Shown: positions 24,157 to 33,292, counted from the first letter of the stretch. The stretch: 35,546 nucleotides of DNA from DATCRE01 sp964235605 (GCA_964235605.1 CAXSCR010000048.1:1-35546); one strand, 5' to 3'. The notes: generated by a model not told the origin, from the letters alone. Numbers and translations are program-made.

Positions 24157-27100
24157 TTGACTCAGTTAAAAAACATCAGGTCTATTATATTTTGCCTGAC
24201 GGCGATGCTGACTCATTATTGCCCAGCAAGTGCGCAACCTTCTGCATTAAGTGAGGGTAGTTGTTTTAAACTTGCGATTAGTAAAAATGGCGTGTATAAG
24301 ATCGACTATAACATGCTTAAAAAGATGGGAATCAATCCCGGAAATATTAATCCCCTCAATATTAAAATTTATGGTAATAGTGGCGGCATGCTTCCACAAG
24401 CCAATAGCCTATCTCGCGTCGATGATTTGACCGAGAATGCCATTTTCGTAATGGGAGAAGCGGATGGCGTATTTAATAAGGCAGATTTTATACTGTTTTA
24501 TGCGGAGGGTCCAGATCAATCACATTTTGATATTGACAGAAACATCTTCTTCTACGAGAAGAATCTCTATGCTGATAAGAACTTTTATTTTTTTACTATT
24601 TCTGAAAGCGCAGGTAAACGTTTAACTGTTGAGGCGGATCAAGGCACAGGATTTCCACTCGTGCAGGAGTTTGATGATTTCATCTATCATGAATTAGATG
24701 CTCACAACATATTAAGTTCAGGACGCGAATGGTTTGGTGAAGATTTCTATATTAATTCTGAATATATTTTTCCGCTGGAGACGAATGGCATAGTTGACAA
24801 CACCAAAATAAAGGTAGTGTCAGATGTAATGTCCCAATCTAAAACCCCTTCTTCATTTAAAGTGCAATTCAATAATGTTGGCATAGGAGAACAATTCATC
24901 AGCGCCATTCCAGATACTAGATACGGTATTAAAGGGCGCCATAAATGCGACACTTTAATTTTCAATTCGAGCAGTGTATCTGCCGTTGGTGGAGACTCTG
25001 AAATCAAATTTCAGTTTATAAAAAGTACAGGCTCCAGAGGCTACTTAGATTATTTCCTTGTCAATTATAAAAGAAAACTCTCGCTGTATGGCAGTCAAAC
25101 TATTTTTCGTTCTTATGAGAGTTTGCAGAATGATGTCTCTCAGTTTCAACTAGATAATCTAACCAGTAGCGCTTTGATTTGGGATATCACGAATCCATCA
25201 TATCCTGTAATTCAATCCTATTCTTTTAATAATAACAGTGGTTTTTTTTCAACGTCCACACAAGCGCTGAAAGAATTTATAATTTTTACCAGTTCACCCT
25301 CGCCAGAGTTTGTAGGGAAGATTTCTCAACAAAATCTTCATAGCCTATCAACTCCCAATATAATTATTGTAACACATTTTGATTTCAAAGATGAGGCGCT
25401 AAGGCTTGCTAGCCATCGTAACAGCTATAGCGGTTTATCAGCCGTTGTAGTTACCACAGATGAAATCTATAACGAGTTTTCATCGGGGCGGCCAGACATA
25501 ACCGCTATAAGAGATTTTGTTAAACACGTGTATGATAAAAACCCCGGGACATTAAAGTCGCTTGTTCTATTTGGGAGGTCTTCTTACGACTACAAAAACA
25601 GATTGCCGAATAACACCAACTTTGTTCCTACATATGAATCTCGCAACTCACTTCATCCATTAGAGACGTACTCATCAGACGATTTTTTTGCCTTTCTGGA
25701 GGTGGACGAAGGCTACTGGGGAGAGCAGCCGAGTGAAGAACATTCATTAGATATAGGTGTTGGGCGACTGCCCGTTAAAACAATTGAAGAAGCTGCTGAT
25801 GTGGTTAATAAAATCATAGACTATGATACAAACCGAAAATCTTTTGGTAGATGGCGCAAAGAAATCGTTTTTGTTGCAGATGATGGTGATGCCAACATCC
25901 ATCAATCACAGTCTGATCAATTGGCAAAACAAGTTGAGATAAGTCATCCAGAATTTAATACGCATCGTATTTTTTTAGATTCTTACCAACAAGTTGTAAA
26001 GCCAGCAGGTGAAGTAGTGCCTGAAGTTAACAAGGCTATTCAAGAAGTTATGGATCGCGGATCTTTAATTGTAAACTATACGGGCCATGGGGGTGAAGAA
26101 ATATGGGCTGAAGAAAAAATATTTGATAACCTTCTCATTGAAGAGCTCGATAATAAAAACTATCCCCTATTTGTAACGGCTACATGTGAGTTCGGGCGTA
26201 ATGATGATCCTGCAATTATTTCAAGTGCAGAGTTAAGCGTTATCCGAAAGAGCAGTGGAGCAATAGGCATGGTTACAACGACCAGACCAGTAAGTTCCAA
26301 CACAAACTTTGAATTGAATAAAGCTTTCTATGAGACTTTATTTGTAAAGGAATCCAATACTTTTCTATCCTTGGGAGAAATCTTTAGAAGAACTAAAAAT
26401 ACAAGTGTTAGTGGCACGTCGAATCGCAACTTCTCCTTACTGGGAGACCCGAGTCTCAAATTAGCGTTGCCTGAATATGAAGTGGTGATAAATGAAATAA
26501 AAAACACAGACGAAAATTCTGATAGTCTCAAGGCGCTTTCGCACATAATTGTGAAAGGAGAAATTAATACACCAATGGGCGAAAAAGACTTGGGGTTTAC
26601 AGGAACTGTTGATGCCGAAATTTTTGATAAGGAAGCTTCATTTATAACGCTTGGAGATGAGAATGCGCCTTTTAATTATAAGGAATGGAGTAATGCCATT
26701 TTTAGAGGATCTGCCAGCGTAACCAATGGCGATTTCGAATTCGAGTTTGTCGTTCCTAAAAACATTGCTTACCAAATTGGCAAAGGCAAACTAAGTCTTT
26801 ATGCATCTCATAAAAATATCCCCGTAGATGCAACTGGCAGTAATATGAATTTTATCGTAGGTAAGAGCGCAGCAAACCCAACAACAGACAATGTATCACC
26901 GGAAATTAAATTATACATGGGTGATACCACATTTCAAGCGGGTGGAACAATAACTCCTGATTCGTACTTGGTTGCAGATCTTAATGATGTCAGTGGTATA
27001 AATATTTCAGATTACGGCATTGGAAATCACATAGTCGGCATTTTAGATCAAGAAGAACCTTTTATATTAAACGATTACTACAACGCTAGCGAGAATGATT

Positions 27101-27537
27101 ATAAGAAAGGTAGGGTTGTTTACCACATGAGAGATTTAAAACGAGGAAAGCACAGTATTACTGTTAAAGCCTGGGATACGCATAATAATCCGGCTCAAGC
27201 AACCATCGATTTTATAGTAGGTGGGGATGAGATTAAAATAGATGGTTTTGGCAATTACCCGAATCCGTTTAGTGAGTCTACTAGTTTATTTTTTACCCAT
27301 AACCGTCCGGGCGATGATCTTGAAGGGCAAGTTTTGATATATGATTTAACAGGGGCGCGTCTAAAATCCTTTGATTTCTCAGTTACTTCCAGTAATTATA
27401 AGGTCGAATTGCAATTAGATAGTAATGCGTTTGGAAAAAAACTATCCGAAGGTGTATACTTGGCCCGACTAATTGTTCGTTCTGTATCCAGCGGCTCTAA
27501 AAATGAGCAGGTTACCAAACTTTTTGTATTGAATTGA
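24157..27537 (+). CDS. porU: Type IX secretion system sortase PorU (peptidase C25 family)
   Basis: The protein has 1126 residues. The only start that gives a full signal peptide is a TTG at 24157. It begins MTQLKNIRSII and leads to a hydrophobic stretch and a cleavage site near PASAQ (23-27). No ATG lies upstream in frame, and the first internal one (residue 17) would cut the signal in half. The gingipain-type domain holds the catalytic pair: His644 in NYTGHGGEE and Cys677 in TATCEFG. Downstream are immunoglobulin-like domains. The C-terminal 90 residues begin NYPNPFSES and end VTKLFVLN, a type A sorting-like domain. In the known system PorU removes the C-terminal signal of cargo proteins and attaches them to lipopolysaccharide at the cell surface, held there by PorV, whose gene is 20 bases downstream. 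Confidence 0.94.
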   Translation: MTQLKNIRSIIFCLTAMLTHYCPASAQPSALSEGSCFKLAISKNGVYKIDYNMLKKMGINPGNINPLNIKIYGNSGGMLPQANSLSRVDDLTENAIFVMGEADGVFNKADFILFYAEGPDQSHFDIDRNIFFYEKNLYADKNFYFFTISESAGKRLTVEADQGTGFPLVQEFDDFIYHELDAHNILSSGREWFGEDFYINSEYIFPLETNGIVDNTKIKVVSDVMSQSKTPSSFKVQFNNVGIGEQFISAIPDTRYGIKGRHKCDTLIFNSSSVSAVGGDSEIKFQFIKSTGSRGYLDYFLVNYKRKLSLYGSQTIFRSYESLQNDVSQFQLDNLTSSALIWDITNPSYPVIQSYSFNNNSGFFSTSTQALKEFIIFTSSPSPEFVGKISQQNLHSLSTPNIIIVTHFDFKDEALRLASHRNSYSGLSAVVVTTDEIYNEFSSGRPDITAIRDFVKHVYDKNPGTLKSLVLFGRSSYDYKNRLPNNTNFVPTYESRNSLHPLETYSSDDFFAFLEVDEGYWGEQPSEEHSLDIGVGRLPVKTIEEAADVVNKIIDYDTNRKSFGRWRKEIVFVADDGDANIHQSQSDQLAKQVEISHPEFNTHRIFLDSYQQVVKPAGEVVPEVNKAIQEVMDRGSLIVNYTGHGGEEIWAEEKIFDNLLIEELDNKNYPLFVTATCEFGRNDDPAIISSAELSVIRKSSGAIGMVTTTRPVSSNTNFELNKAFYETLFVKESNTFLSLGEIFRRTKNTSVSGTSNRNFSLLGDPSLKLALPEYEVVINEIKNTDENSDSLKALSHIIVKGEINTPMGEKDLGFTGTVDAEIFDKEASFITLGDENAPFNYKEWSNAIFRGSASVTNGDFEFEFVVPKNIAYQIGKGKLSLYASHKNIPVDATGSNMNFIVGKSAANPTTDNVSPEIKLYMGDTTFQAGGTITPDSYLVADLNDVSGINISDYGIGNHIVGILDQEEPFILNDYYNASENDYKKGRVVYHMRDLKRGKHSITVKAWDTHNNPAQATIDFIVGGDEIKIDGFGNYPNPFSESTSLFFTHNRPGDDLEGQVLIYDLTGARLKSFDFSVTSSNYKVELQLDSNAFGKKLSEGVYLARLIVRSVSSGSKNEQVTKLFVLN

Positions 27538-27557
27538 TTACCTTTGAAAAACCTTTA

Positions 27558-28712
27558 ATGAACCCGATGAAATTTAAAATTGCAACTCTATTCGTATTGA
27601 CGAATATGCTGGCGCTGCAAGCATATTCCCAATTAGGAAGTCCTTCCCAAGTGGGTGGTGGCGATGCTACCGTAATTACAACTGCTGTACCTTTTTTAAG
27701 TATCAGTCCTGATGCGCGACATGCGGCACTAGGTGATGCTGGAGTTGCTAGTTCTCCTGATGCCAATTCTGCGTACTGGAATGCGGCTAAATTGGTTTTC
27801 ATCGATAAAGCTTATGGCGGGTCTTTATCTTATACACCATGGCTAGGTAAAATAATCAATGATATGTCCATTAGTTATCTTTCTGGCTTTTATAAAATTA
27901 ACAAAGAGCAAGCCGTTGGCCTTGCAATAAAGTATTTTGATTTAGGTGACATTACGTTCACTACAGGTCCTAATCCTGCAGATGTAACGGGTGTTTTTAA
28001 CCCACGCGAATTTTCGTTCGATGGAACATACTCAAGAATGCTTACTGAGAATTTTAGTATTGGTTTAACTGCGAAGTATATCCATTCTAATTTGACAGGC
28101 GCATTCAGTAATAATGACGCTAAACCCGCAAGTACAGCAGCAGCAGATGTTGGTGTATTCTACACTAAGAAATCGGAAGGTGCTAGAAATTCAAATTTAT
28201 CGTTTGGTCTAATGATCTCTAATATTGGAGGAAAAATTTCATACTCAAACGCAAGCAATAAAGATTTTATTCCTACTAACCTCAGAATAGGTGGTGCCTA
28301 TACCACCGAAGTGGATCCATACAATTCATTCACGTTCTTATTGGATTTTAATAAGCTAATGGTACCTACAGTTAAGAAAGACCAAACTCTTTTACAGGGC
28401 ATGACGCATTCTTTTAATGATGCTCCAGCATCTGAAGAATTTCATGAAATTATGACGTCTGCAGGTATAGAATATTGGTATAATAAAACCTTTGCTGGCC
28501 GTGTAGGTTACTTCTTAGAAGCAAAGGATAAGGGAAATCGTAAGTATATGACGGTGGGTGTAGGGTTCCGCAGTAAGAAATTATTTGGAATAGATCTCGC
28601 CTACATAGTGCCTACAAATAAGAGGGAGCATCCACTTGCTGAAACAGTACGCTTCACGTTGCTTTTCCAAATCAATCAGAAATCAGTGGTGGAGGAATCA
28701 GTAACCGATTAA
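27558..28712 (+). CDS. porV: Type IX secretion system outer-membrane protein PorV
   Basis: The protein has 384 residues from the ATG at 27558. A second in-frame ATG at 27567 is equally possible. The signal peptide runs to about YSQ, and the mature part starts with the PorV hallmark VPFLSISPDARHAALGDAG, then NSAYWNAAK. The rest is an alternating-strand pattern of an FadL-like barrel. In known systems PorV escorts secreted cargo from the translocon to the PorU attachment complex. It follows porU directly, as in other Bacteroidota. Its stop codon shares one base with the start of the M16 gene (TAATG), so the next protein is translationally coupled. Confidence 0.95.
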   Translation: MNPMKFKIATLFVLTNMLALQAYSQLGSPSQVGGGDATVITTAVPFLSISPDARHAALGDAGVASSPDANSAYWNAAKLVFIDKAYGGSLSYTPWLGKIINDMSISYLSGFYKINKEQAVGLAIKYFDLGDITFTTGPNPADVTGVFNPREFSFDGTYSRMLTENFSIGLTAKYIHSNLTGAFSNNDAKPASTAAADVGVFYTKKSEGARNSNLSFGLMISNIGGKISYSNASNKDFIPTNLRIGGAYTTEVDPYNSFTFLLDFNKLMVPTVKKDQTLLQGMTHSFNDAPASEEFHEIMTSAGIEYWYNKTFAGRVGYFLEAKDKGNRKYMTVGVGFRSKKLFGIDLAYIVPTNKREHPLAETVRFTLLFQINQKSVVEESVTD

Positions 28713-29971
28713 TGCTAAATAGAAAAACACCTCCACCGTTCGAACGGAGTACATCATTTGATTTAATTCCTCCAATCACAATCACTTTACAAAACGGACA
28801 GTATGCCTACTTTCTTTCAGGTGGCAGCCAGGACGTTATAAGAATTGACTTTATCTTCAACGCCGGGCGTTGGCACGAAACTGCTTGGGGCGTGTCTCAT
28901 TTTGCTTCTAATCTTTTAAATAAAGGCACTAAAGACAAGGGCAGTTTTGACATTGCTCAGATTTTTGATCAGTATGGTGCGCATGTAGATGTTTCTGCAG
29001 GTCTTGATTATGTTAATATTGCCTTGTATTCACTTACAAAAAATCTTAATCCGGTTTTAAGCCTTCTATTAGAAATTTTAACTGCTCCTACATTTCCTGA
29101 AAAAGAATTGCAGCAAAGCAAAAGCATCTATCTCCAAAATTTAAAGGTCAATCAAGAGAAGACTGGTTTCCAAGCTTCAAAATTGATTCGTAAAAATATT
29201 TTCGGTGATCAGCATCCTTATGGAAAGGAATTAGATGAGGCAGATGTATTAAAAATAGATAGTGAACAACTGAGAAGTTTTCACCATAATTTTTTCGGTG
29301 ACTCTCACGTAATCGCTTCTGGAAAAATTGAAAAAGATTGCCAACAATTGATCCTTGAAGTTCTGGAGGCGTTAAGTCGATCTCCTGTAAAAACCTTAAA
29401 TAGCAAAACTAAAAAAGAAGGTCCACACCAACAGTACGAAGAAAAACAGGGTAGCGTGCAGACCTCTATTCGTATGGGCAAAAAGTCATTGCTTCGCTTA
29501 GATGCTGATTATGTTGATGTGCTTTTTCTTAATCACATTCTTGGTGGTTATTTCGGGTCTCGTCTTATGAAGAATATAAGGGAGGAAAAAGGGCTTACTT
29601 ATGGAATTTATTCTTCACTTCACGCCATGAAACATGATAGTTACATGGTAATAGGTGCGGATGTTAATAAAGAAAACAGTGAACTTACATTTCAAGAAAT
29701 AAGGAATGAGCTAAAACGACTTCGTACTAAAAAGGTAGGTGAAGAAGAGTTAGACACTGCTCGCTTTCATTTTATAGGAAGTCTTCAGGCAGAGATCACA
29801 ACACCATTTGCACATGCAGATAAATTTAAGAGCATCTTACTGCATGGTCTTGATCAAAACTATTATCAAAATTTAATTAAACGCATTGATTCAATTCGGG
29901 CTGAAGAATTACTTGTGACCGCTGAAAAATACTTCAATGAAGAGAGCTACCATGAAGTAGCTGTTGGTTAA
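28712..29971 (+). CDS. M16-family peptidase-like protein, catalytic motif lost
   Basis: This protein has 419 residues with the two-domain layout of one half of an M16 (insulinase/pitrilysin) peptidase. The zinc motif HxxEH is degenerate. Residues 63-67 read HFASN, so the catalytic Glu and second His are replaced by Ser66 and Asn67. No glutamate stands where the third ligand is expected (about 136-146). The C-terminal domain keeps the substrate-binding Arg290 and Tyr297 in RLMKNIREEKGLTYG. This pattern is that of the non-catalytic partner of a heterodimeric M16 enzyme, as in mitochondrial processing peptidase alpha. No catalytic partner is seen in the window. There is no signal peptide, so it is probably cytoplasmic or its export is unusual. 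It is translated together with porV. Confidence 0.9.
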   Translation: MLNRKTPPPFERSTSFDLIPPITITLQNGQYAYFLSGGSQDVIRIDFIFNAGRWHETAWGVSHFASNLLNKGTKDKGSFDIAQIFDQYGAHVDVSAGLDYVNIALYSLTKNLNPVLSLLLEILTAPTFPEKELQQSKSIYLQNLKVNQEKTGFQASKLIRKNIFGDQHPYGKELDEADVLKIDSEQLRSFHHNFFGDSHVIASGKIEKDCQQLILEVLEALSRSPVKTLNSKTKKEGPHQQYEEKQGSVQTSIRMGKKSLLRLDADYVDVLFLNHILGGYFGSRLMKNIREEKGLTYGIYSSLHAMKHDSYMVIGADVNKENSELTFQEIRNELKRLRTKKVGEEELDTARFHFIGSLQAEITTPFAHADKFKSILLHGLDQNYYQNLIKRIDSIRAEELLVTAEKYFNEESYHEVAVG

Positions 29972-29973
29972 TG

Positions 29974-30459
29974 TTATTCTTTTTTGCTATCTGCTTTCTC
30001 TACAAGCAATCCCACTGCTAATATTCCGCTCAGCGTATCTGTGCGCATAAACTGCTCAAATGTGATGGTGTATTTCGCTGGCGATTTAAATGAATAATCT
30101 TTTTCAATTAATATTTGGTGATCATAGATGTCGCCGAGCGCACTACTTCCATGTGGCTTCCCTGTTTTTTCATCAAATAGAAACTGCGAAACTAATCTTC
30201 TTTTTAACTCCATCCCCGTTGAGTCACTTATATAGTAAGTAAGATAGATATTTGCCTTTGGGTAGGAGACCTCGTTTCGTATGTTACAATACAGATTATA
30301 TTTTTGATTAATATCTGTTATCATAAAATCAAAGGAAGGTCGGCTGCTAACAAGCCAACCTGGTTCATCCATGTCTATATTTTTCTGAAAAATCCTTTCC
30401 TTCTCACAGCCCGAAGCCAGTAGGGCTATTACTATTAAGAATCCAAATGATCTCATCAT
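29974..30459 (-). CDS. gldH: Gliding motility lipoprotein GldH
   Basis: This is a lipoprotein of 161 residues. The N-terminal signal ends with the lipobox LASGC, with lipidated Cys18 followed by Glu. The mature part is beta-rich and contains segments I recognise from GldH: SFDFMITD, then YNLYCNIRNEVSYPKANIYLTYY, then GDIYDHQILI and YTITFEQFMR. In Flavobacterium johnsoniae GldH is required for gliding and for the function of the SprB adhesin pathway linked to type IX secretion. Its ATG overlaps the ricT stop by four bases (ATGA), so the two are cotranslated. Its 3' end meets the convergent M16 gene with only two bases between them, and no hairpin terminator is visible there. Confidence 0.93.
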   Translation of the reverse strand: MMRSFGFLIVIALLASGCEKERIFQKNIDMDEPGWLVSSRPSFDFMITDINQKYNLYCNIRNEVSYPKANIYLTYYISDSTGMELKRRLVSQFLFDEKTGKPHGSSALGDIYDHQILIEKDYSFKSPAKYTITFEQFMRTDTLSGILAVGLLVEKADSKKE

Positions 30460-31850
30460 TTTTGCTGTTTATTTTGGTTAGGGTTCTGGTTAGGGTTTAG
30501 ATTCGGATTCGGTGATTTTGCGTTAGGATTATTATTAGGTTTTGGATTTGGCTTTGAATTATGATTAGGATTATTTTTTGAATTCGGATTAGGTCTGGGG
30601 TTAGGTCTCGGGCTAAGGTTTGCGTTTGGGTTAGGTCTTGGATTAGGATTAGGGTTTGTGTTTGGATTTGGGTTAATAGTGTTAGCGCCCTGCTGGTTTT
30701 GTTGATTTTGTGGTTGATTCGGATTTTTAGCGTCTCCCTTGCGCCGATTTTTATGCTTTTTGCTTTTTACTTTACCGTCATATTTCTTGTCCATACGAGC
30801 AAGATCACTGTTGAGCGTTTGTACAGGAACCTTTTCTGCCACCACATCCAAATCTAAGTTTGCAGGCTTACGGCCCTCCTGATTCATGCGAAGAATCTCA
30901 TTCACCCTGGCTACATTTAAAGGATACCAAGTGTTCTCTTCGCTAAAACCAAACCACATTATCTTACGGAAGATATCTGTCTTCTGAAGCACAGCATTAC
31001 CTCTTTCGGTAAGCAGGGGGCCTTCCAGCTTCGGAATATCTTCTAATGCTTCCATATATGTTTCTAATTCATAATTTAAGCAGCACTTTAAGCGCCCGCA
31101 TTGTCCGGATAACTTGCTTGGATTGAGCGAAAGGTTTTGATAACGCGCAGCGCTGGTAGTTACATTCTTAAAGTCACTTAGCCAGGTCGAGCAGCAGAGT
31201 TCACGGCCACATACACCAATACCACCTAAACGGCCGGCCTCCTGACGTAAGCTTATCTGACGCATTTCTACTCGAATTTTAAATTCGCCCGCTAATATTT
31301 TAATTAACTCCCTAAAGTCTACACGGTCATCGGCAGAGTAATAAAAGGTAGCTTTGGTATTGTCTACCTGATATTCAATATCAGATAACTTCATATCTAA
31401 TTTTAAATCACGCAAGATTTCACGTGTTCTATATAGCGTTGGTAATTCACGCTTTTTTACTTCGTCAACCTTTTCTAAATCTTTTTGATTAGCAACTCTA
31501 TATACTTTTTTAATCTCATGGTCATTGGCGACTTTCTTTTTCTGCATTTGTAAGCGCACCAACTCGCCTTGCAGAGAAACATATCCTAAGTGATGTCCAT
31601 TAGGAACTTCGACGATCACCGGATCGCCTGTTATGAGTTCAATTTTATCAGTATTCCTAAAAAATTCCTTTCGGCCATTTTTAAATCGAACTTCAACTAT
31701 TTCGAATTTATCATTAACGGGCATATCCATATTGGAAAGCCAGTCAAACACATTCATTTTATTGCAGCCACCGGTGCCGCACGCACCATTGTTTTGGCAG
31801 CCTGATACTGTATCACCAGTTTTATTTGTTGTTCCGCAAGCGCATCCCAT
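30456..31850 (-). CDS. ricT: RicT/PSP1-domain iron-sulfur regulatory protein with Asn-Pro tail
   Basis: The protein has 464 residues. Residues about 50-270 form the PSP1 domain with the RicT cysteines: Cys214, Cys219 and Cys220 in GVCGRELCC, and Cys251, Cys256 and Cys257 in QCGRLKCC. The N terminus adds five cysteines (3, 5, 18, 24 and 29) in a Gly-Asn-rich context. In Bacillus, RicT with RicA and RicF binds iron-sulfur clusters and helps RNA maturation with RNase Y. Bacteroidota keep ricT next to gldH, as here. Residues about 375-464 are a low-complexity tail made mainly of Asn-Pro pairs with some Lys, Arg and Gln, preceded by a very basic stretch (KSKKHKNRRKG). The tail is encoded by hexamer-like DNA repeats and could vary in length by slippage. 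The gene lies 66 bases downstream of purD. Confidence 0.93.
   Translation of the reverse strand: MGCACGTTNKTGDTVSGCQNNGACGTGGCNKMNVFDWLSNMDMPVNDKFEIVEVRFKNGRKEFFRNTDKIELITGDPVIVEVPNGHHLGYVSLQGELVRLQMQKKKVANDHEIKKVYRVANQKDLEKVDEVKKRELPTLYRTREILRDLKLDMKLSDIEYQVDNTKATFYYSADDRVDFRELIKILAGEFKIRVEMRQISLRQEAGRLGGIGVCGRELCCSTWLSDFKNVTTSAARYQNLSLNPSKLSGQCGRLKCCLNYELETYMEALEDIPKLEGPLLTERGNAVLQKTDIFRKIMWFGFSEENTWYPLNVARVNEILRMNQEGRKPANLDLDVVAEKVPVQTLNSDLARMDKKYDGKVKSKKHKNRRKGDAKNPNQPQNQQNQQGANTINPNPNTNPNPNPRPNPNANLSPRPNPRPNPNSKNNPNHNSKPNPKPNNNPNAKSPNPNLNPNQNPNQNKQQK
30480..30740. repeat. Hexamer-rich coding repeat for the RicT Asn-Pro tail
   Basis: The plus strand shows many degenerate copies of a six-base unit such as TTAGGG, TTCGGA and TTTGGA. 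On the coding (minus) strand these read as Asn-Pro codon pairs. The pattern resembles telomere DNA only by chance. Confidence 0.75.
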
Positions 31851-31869
31851 AGTTTTTTTTATTAATAAA

Positions 31870-31918
31870 AGTATATCGCATTGCTTTCTCTTATCATCTT
31901 CATCCCACGCGATATACT
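31870..31918 (-). terminator. Inverted repeat at the end of purD
   Basis: A perfect 10-base inverted repeat, AGTATATCGC at 31870-31879 and GCGATATACT at 31909-31918, frames a 29-base loop and starts at the purD stop codon. On the minus strand it is followed by TTTTATTAAT. The long loop and short T run make it a poor intrinsic terminator. It may instead attenuate or protect the message between purD and ricT. Confidence 0.4.
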
Positions 31919-33206
31919 ATTGTTGAGTTAATTTTATGAGGTCTAGTCCAATATCTTTTCTAAAGTATAGTCCATCCCATTTTATATTTGAAACGCCCGC
32001 AAAAGCCTGTTCTCGTGCTTGCTGTAGGCTATCACCTTTACCAGTAATGGTCATAACACGGCCACCATCGGTTAAGGTCTTTTCGTTTTGTTTTTTTGTG
32101 CCTGCATGAAAAACCAAAGCTTGATTGTCTTTGGACAATCCGTCTATCATATCACCTTTTTTATATTCATCAGGGTAGCCCCCTGAAACCAAAACTACAG
32201 CAACAGTAGGTTGAGGATCTATTTCAATCTTTACGTTCTTTAATTCCCCTTTTGCTGTAGCAACAAATAATTCCACTAAATCATTTTTTATCCGGGGTAC
32301 TACGGCCTGTGTTTCTGGATCACCCATGCGTACGTTATACTCAATTACATAAGGATCACCACCAACGTTCATTATACCTATAAATATAAATCCGTTATAT
32401 GCTATCCCTTCTTTTTTTAAACCGTTTATGGTTGGTTTAACAACTTGTTCTTCCACCTTTTGCATAAAAGTTTTATCTGCAAATGCGACAGGTGAGACAG
32501 CACCCATACCACCTGTATTAGGACCCGTGTCGTCTTCACCAATTCGTTTATAGTCTTTGGCTTCAGGAAGAATCACATAATTATTACCGTCAGTTAGAAC
32601 AAAGACCGATACCTCAATGCCATTTAAAAATTCTTCTATCAATACTTTTGCGCTTGCTTCACCGAATTTTTTATTTACCAACATATCTTTAATAACAGCT
32701 TTGGCTTCTCCTTGTGAGATGCTGATAATAACGCCTTTGCCAGCAGCTAATCCGTCGGCCTTAAGTACAATGGGTGGTTTGCAGATCGTGATGTAGTCTA
32801 ATGCCGATGCTAACTCTGACACATTAAAAGTTTTTGCTTTTGCAGTGGGTATGCCATTACGGAGCATAAACCTTTTAGAAAAATCTTTACTTCCTTCTAA
32901 TTGCGCACCAGCTTTGCCAGGCCCTATAATTAAAATTTTCTTTAGAGAAGGTTCATTTTCGAAAAAGTCACGTATGCCTTTTACAAGAGGAGCTTCAGGC
33001 CCAACAACAACAAGTTCAATAGCTTTATCTACACATAACTGCCCTAACTTTAAAAAGTCATCCGGCGCTATAGCTACATTTTCAGCAAGGAGAGACGTTC
33101 CTGCATTTCCTGGGGCTACGTATAGCTTGCTGCATAATTTGCTTTGGGCCATTTTCCAAGCCAATGCATGTTCGCGTCCACCGTTACCGATAATCAGGAT
33201 GTTCAT
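31917..33206 (-). CDS. purD: Phosphoribosylamine--glycine ligase
   Basis: The protein catalyses the second step of purine synthesis, joining glycine to 5-phosphoribosylamine with ATP in the cytoplasm. At 429 residues it has the normal length. The N-terminal domain opens NILIIGNGGREHALAWK and continues to APGNAGT. The ATP-grasp part shows LKADGLAAGKGVII, EEFLNGIEVSVF, DTGPNTGGMGAVSP and EYNVRMGDPETQ, all diagnostic of PurD. Other purine genes are not in the window. A match to the Bacteroidota promoter lies immediately upstream, after the recQ terminator, so it probably begins a new transcript that may continue into ricT and gldH. Confidence 0.97.
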   Translation of the reverse strand: MNILIIGNGGREHALAWKMAQSKLCSKLYVAPGNAGTSLLAENVAIAPDDFLKLGQLCVDKAIELVVVGPEAPLVKGIRDFFENEPSLKKILIIGPGKAGAQLEGSKDFSKRFMLRNGIPTAKAKTFNVSELASALDYITICKPPIVLKADGLAAGKGVIISISQGEAKAVIKDMLVNKKFGEASAKVLIEEFLNGIEVSVFVLTDGNNYVILPEAKDYKRIGEDDTGPNTGGMGAVSPVAFADKTFMQKVEEQVVKPTINGLKKEGIAYNGFIFIGIMNVGGDPYVIEYNVRMGDPETQAVVPRIKNDLVELFVATAKGELKNVKIEIDPQPTVAVVLVSGGYPDEYKKGDMIDGLSKDNQALVFHAGTKKQNEKTLTDGGRVMTITGKGDSLQQAREQAFAGVSNIKWDGLYFRKDIGLDLIKLTQQ

Positions 33207-33222
33207 AATTAGGGTTTAAATC

Positions 33223-33253
33223 CAAAGATAAGACAGTAATTTCGTTAAATAAA
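33223..33253 (-). promoter_or_regulatory. Putative purD promoter
   Basis: Minus-strand bases 33230-33223 read TATCTTTG, an exact TAnnTTTG match. A TTTA stands near the -33 position (about 33250) instead of TTTG. Transcription would start near 33216, about ten bases before the purD ATG. The element lies directly behind the recQ terminator. Confidence 0.45.
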
Positions 33254-33258
33254 GGGAT

Positions 33259-33292
33259 AAAAAAAGCCCTCCGGGTTTTTAGTCCGAAGGGC
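33259..33292 (-). terminator. Intrinsic terminator of recQ
   Basis: On the minus strand GCCCTTCGG (33292-33284) pairs with CCGGAGGGC (33274-33266) in a nine-base stem with one mismatch. The loop is nine bases, and a run of seven T follows at once (33265-33259). It lies 20 bases after the recQ stop codon and ends recQ transcription before purD. Confidence 0.85.

Noticed and set aside
30480..30740. Telomere-like TTAGGG repeats
   Set aside because: They encode Asn-Pro codons within ricT in the correct frame, and the units vary as codon degeneracy predicts.
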